32,345 nt of DNA, taken from Chara braunii (taxonomy: Eukaryota; Streptophyta; Charophyceae; Charales; Characeae). Location of the stretch: assembly GCA_003427395.1 (NCBI GenBank), contig BFEA01000376.1, positions 1,175,890-1,208,234 of the forward strand. The letters are read 5' to 3'. Below are positions 29,196 to 32,345 of this stretch, piece after piece (the first letter of the stretch is position 1; every line of letters starts with the position of its first letter). Both the position numbers and the translations under genes were made by a program. A model generated the notes under the pieces. The model did not search any database. It worked only from the letters and a program-made list of their open reading frames with translations, and was not told where the DNA came from.

Positions 29196-29354
29196 CTCGC
29201 TGTGCCAAGGGTCGGCTGTGCCAAACTTTGCTTTTCTTTTTTTTGTGGATTGGCCACCAGTCAGTCCACATAAACGTGGAACGTTGACTAAAGTGAAGCC
29301 CATGGTATGAAATCAGGAGGTAGACTTCGTTTCTTTTTTTGTGCAAGGCCTGTT

Positions 29355-29440
29355 TTCCTTTTCTTTGCTGAGCTCCATAAATGACAGAGGAGGAAAGGGA
29401 ACCTCCTCTGTCATCTATGCAGCCCAGCAAAGAAAAGGAA
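29355..29440. repeat. Tight hairpin with 39-bp arms
   Basis: 29355-29393 pairs with 29402-29440 with three mismatches and an 8-nt loop (AAAGGGAA). The arms begin TTCCTTTTCTTTGCTG and end GACAGAGGAGG. This could be a miniature foldback element or a small-RNA precursor. There is no T-run nearby that would suggest a polymerase III unit. Confidence 0.92.
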
Positions 29441-29670
29441 GGAGGAGACGGCATGAGCGGGAAGAGGAGAAGGATGTGGTGAAGGAGGAGGGGGAGGAGG
29501 AGGAACTCAAGGTGGCAAAGGAGAACACACCAGAAGAACTGGGGGGTGCCCAAGGAGGATGGAGATGGGGAGCAGGACGGAGAAGAGGTGACAGAGAACG
29601 AGGGGAGGGGGAGGAAGTGACGGAGCAGCAGCGGAGGAGAAGGAGGTGGTGGAGGAAGACAGGGAAGACA
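29441..29670. repeat. Purine-rich GAGGA tract
   Basis: Strongly purine-rich plus strand giving Glu/Arg/Gly-rich frames on one strand and Ser/Pro/Leu-rich ones on the other. Treated as low complexity. Confidence 0.7.
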
Positions 29671-29693
29671 TAGCTGGGGCGGGCACCCACTTG

Positions 29694-29835
29694 TTTTTTT
29701 TTTTTTTTTGAGTCATGGCTCAGGCTACTGCCAGGGGTCATCTGAGCAACCCCTGGTAGTACCCTCACCATTGGCTCCATTCTATTGGTGGAGAGTGTCA
29801 CCTGCTGGAATCCTGGCCCAGAGTCCCATTACAAC
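29694..29835 (-). mobile_element. SINE-like copy, CCAGCGTCCC family, fuller form
   Basis: Sixteen T (29694-29709) precede a strong hairpin: TACT-G-CCAGGGG pairs with CCCCTGG-T-AGTA around a 12-nt loop (29726-29761). Then come GGCTCCATTCTATTGGTG and a CCCAGAGTCCCATTA end, matching 26705-26775. Confidence 0.6.
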
Positions 29836-30356
29836 ACATCCTTTAAATACAAGCATGAGCAAAACTCGAATGGGTTCAGGAAAAGGAGTTGCTGTTGGTG
29901 CCTCTTCGCCCTGCTACGGGGCGCCTGCCATATGTCTTGGAATCCTTAGCAACCCGCAACCCCTTGAGTGTAGCATCTAAGCCGCCCCGACTGGAGATCC
30001 ACCAAGGATAATCCATGAGGAGAAAAGGATCTGGGAAATCTGAGAGCGGGCTTAGGGGGGATCGAGCCATCCAACTTCCTCCGCCGTCAAGGTGAGCGCC
30101 CTCTATCTAAAAAACACAGTGCAACCACCAGAGGGCCCAGAGTATCGTTCTTTGCCCTATGTCAAACATGGTATCCTCGAAGGTGCCGTTTTGATCAGAT
30201 TGCCAGGCCCCGCACAAAAGTGCCCTTCAGTCCCAAGCCGCTGTGCCCAACTGTTGCCATATTCTGTCGCACCATCGTCAAGTCCATATGGAGCATTATA
30301 TGCTGAATGGTCTCTGGGATCTTCCGTTACGGATAGGTGGCGGAACACAATTTGCA
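29836..30356. other. No gene recognised
   Basis: Short frames only (longest about 110 codons, 30092-30415), with no domain recognised. Confidence 0.5.
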
Positions 30357-30360
30357 CCGC

Positions 30361-30436
30361 GGGAGGGTCCGACCCTGCTGTCCACCACTTGTTATTACAC
30401 CAGGGGAGGGCCTGACCCTGCTGTTCACCACTTGTT
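30361..30436. repeat. 43-bp tandem duplication
   Basis: GGGAGGGTCCGACCCTGCTG at 30361 recurs with changes at 30404, and both continue into a CACCACTTGTTA phrase. Confidence 0.85.
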
Positions 30437-30850
30437 AACTCCATAACAGCAAATATCTTTAATCCGGGAACACCTCCACGTTTGCCTTTTTCTCAGAGGG
30501 GAGCCAAACCACTCCGGTTCTCCAAAATGAGTGAACATTCTACTCGTAAAAACTCTCTAAGACTATTGGTCCCATTCACAGGCAATATCCACACACACAA
30601 CACTGAAAGCCCTGAAAACGTGGAACTCCTGTACCATGCATTTTTCTGACAACCATCCTTGCAAGCATTACAATACAATTACCAGGCAGCCCAAAGGGCG
30701 TTCGGGTTTGATAATGAAAGAGAGCATTCATACATGAAAGTCAAGGATTGGACGACCATCTGTTACAGCAAGCAGGCAGCAGCAATAGCAGAGCTGTGCT
30801 GGTGATATTAACTTATTACCCTCTTTTAAGAAGAAAAACAAAAGCAATGG
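30437..30850. other. No gene recognised
   Basis: Unremarkable AT-richer sequence without a supported frame. Confidence 0.5.
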
Positions 30851-30882
30851 ACTTTTTTTTTCGCGGTGAGAATTTTTTTTTC

Positions 30883-31059
30883 GCGCTAGCGCCCCAGGTT
30901 AGCGCTAACGCAGTGAAATTTTTCACGCCCGGCGCGCGATTCGACACGACGCCCCGTGACGGGGTCCACCCCCCACCGAGCGGGAAACCGAGCATTCAAA
31001 CTCACGAAGAGTGCAGTCGCGAACGTGAGCAAGGACGCGCCACGCCCACGGGCGTGGCG
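30883..31059. repeat. Cluster of five perfect palindromes
   Basis: GCGCTAGCGC (30883-30892), TTAGCGCTAA (30899-30908), GTGAAA-TT-TTTCAC (30913-30926), CCCCGT-G-ACGGGG (30952-30964) and CGCCACGCCC-AC-GGGCGTGGCG (31038-31059, 10-bp stem). The block is preceded by two direct copies of a T-run followed by CGCG (about 30853-30885). It is GC-rich compared with its surroundings. Confidence 0.85.
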
Positions 31060-31099
31060 AGAAGAACACCATCACCATCATTGCGAAAGACAAGATCCC

Positions 31100-31780
31100 C
31101 CAAAGGAAGCCACTACCCGACGAGGAACGCGAAATCACGGGAAGCTCCAGCAAAANAGGAGAATCNAAAANAANGAGGGAGGCAGGAGTCTACTCTCAAT
31201 CTAGCAAACGACAGGAAAAGACGGGAAGAGTCCGGAAAAGAAAGGGGAGAAACAGGAAGGAAGGGAGGAGCAACGAGGTCTACGTGAACAGTAAGAGAAA
31301 GGGGAAGTGGTTAAGTTTAGGAAAGGACGAAAAAGGACAAAAAGAGGAGAGAGAGGGAAGAGGAGGGGAGGAGGAAGAGGGGGGAGCCAAGAAGGGAACG
31401 AAGAAGGAAAAGGCGAGAAGGGGAACAGTACGACGCAGCTAAAGGAAGGAAAATACAAGAATCGTGAAGGAGGGAGGAAGGTCGGGCAATTATTCTTCCC
31501 GAAAAGGAGTTGGGCCCGAGGAGGATAAGACAAGAAAGGCAAAGACATCGAGCCTCTTTCCAAGAAATACTCGATTAATAACCGCGAAACAAGCGAGGGG
31601 AAAGGTTCCAGGGGGCGCAATAGAGTCGGAAAGGCTGATTCACTGAGGAAAAGAGGAGGACAAGAGGAGGACAAGAGGGGAATGACCATCGAGAGAAGAG
31701 AAAGTAACAAGAGAGGAGACGAGGTCAAGGACAAAGCAGACAAGGATTCACCGAGAGGAAAGCACGGATCCAACTACGCA
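31100..31780. repeat. Long purine-rich tract with ambiguous bases
   Basis: Mostly A and G on the plus strand. Scattered N at 31156-31175 mark poor base calls. The 190-codon minus frame (31201-31773) is a Ser/Leu/Phe/Pro low-complexity artefact of this composition. Confidence 0.75.
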
Positions 31781-32345
31781 AGACATTACTGGGAAAGGAG
31801 AGTAAGTAATGAGTAAACACGGACTTCTACTCGGGTAGGAGGCAAAACTCTTAAAACAAGATCAACGGGAGGAGCGAGAAAACCGGCGAACGAACAGCAC
31901 GACACCGGTAAGAAGGACCACCTCACAATCAGCCACAAAGGTAACCCTCGATCCACCCCCACTCTCAAACCCCAGTCCGTTCCAGTCCGATCGAAACACG
32001 AACATTCCTCTTATGAAGGCGACAAGGGCAACGGCGGTATTATATCATCGAGCACGTACAGAACGGAAACGGAAAGATTCTGGACAGAAATAGAAGGGTT
32101 GGGGAAAAGATAATAATTGAGTTCCGAAAGACCAAATAGCGACGAGGAAATGGACGGCTTTTGACTCCTACAGACAGCAGGCTATTCACGAGCGGTAACA
32201 GGAAAAGCGGAGTAGGGAATACGACAATATTAATAATAGCCCAGTTTTTTCGGCCAACCTCCCAACCCACATAATCCACACCAACCCACACCAACCCCAC
32301 GCACACTCCTTCACACAAACACCAAACACTACCCCAACACACCAC
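31781..32345. other. No gene recognised; CA-rich end
   Basis: No supported gene. The last 90 bases are rich in CCAACCCACA and ACACCAAAC phrases, an irregular AC-rich low-complexity end that is not a telomere repeat. Confidence 0.5.

Noticed and set aside
31201-31773. 190-codon minus-strand gene
   Set aside because: Ser/Leu/Phe/Pro low complexity from a purine-rich tract.

Overview
This window looks like nuclear DNA of a eukaryote, most likely from the green lineage. It has no convincing intact protein gene. It holds decayed retroelements, oligo-T-headed SINE-like copies, long simple repeats (a GT tract, a run of 59 C, a run of 50 T) and assembly gaps. The U6 snRNA-like sequence in the right half has the land-plant-type CGCATAAAT segment after the internal stem-loop. 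The Ty3/gypsy pol remnant resembles elements I associate with charophyte algae such as Chara. That organism guess rests on memory and is only moderately likely.

Layout. 1-3880: simple repeats and short tandem repeats, no gene. 3884-7241: a broken Ty3/gypsy pol (reverse transcriptase, RNase H, integrase) on the plus strand, with three in-frame stops and at least two frame changes. 7501-8022: a broken gag-like piece with a damaged zinc knuckle, lying downstream of pol. 8023-9940: no clear gene, one possible RT shard. About 9940-26140: one giant, diverged inverted repeat described below. 26140-26641: a LINE-type tail with a zinc-finger remnant. 26655-27690 and 29694-29835: minus-strand SINE-like copies. 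27691-32345: simple repeats, a tight hairpin at 29355-29440, a palindrome cluster at 30883-31059 and a long purine-rich tract.

The main result is the giant inverted repeat. Its centre is an exact palindrome symmetric about 17430.5. I traced matching segments outward in the same order on both sides for roughly 7.5 kb (left) and 8.7 kb (right). The arms are clearly diverged but hold exact islands of 27, 43 and 45 nt. They also carry the same ordered modules: a U6-like sequence in each arm reading away from the centre, a T-arm-like hairpin block, an array of hairpins, a 123-bp hairpin repeat, and a three-hairpin block around GTTATCA-N-TGATAAC.

Within the arrays (10 units on the left, about 17 on the right) a constant core is flanked by stems whose sequence changes from unit to unit, while most units keep their base pairing through matching changes on both sides. 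The two arrays share stem type and geometry but have different cores. This covariation suggests a folded RNA or single-stranded DNA is, or was, under selection, or that a copying process rewrites stems. I know of no described element with this combination; a giant foldback element or a structured-RNA-derived element that captured U6 is my working inference. All alignments were done by eye.
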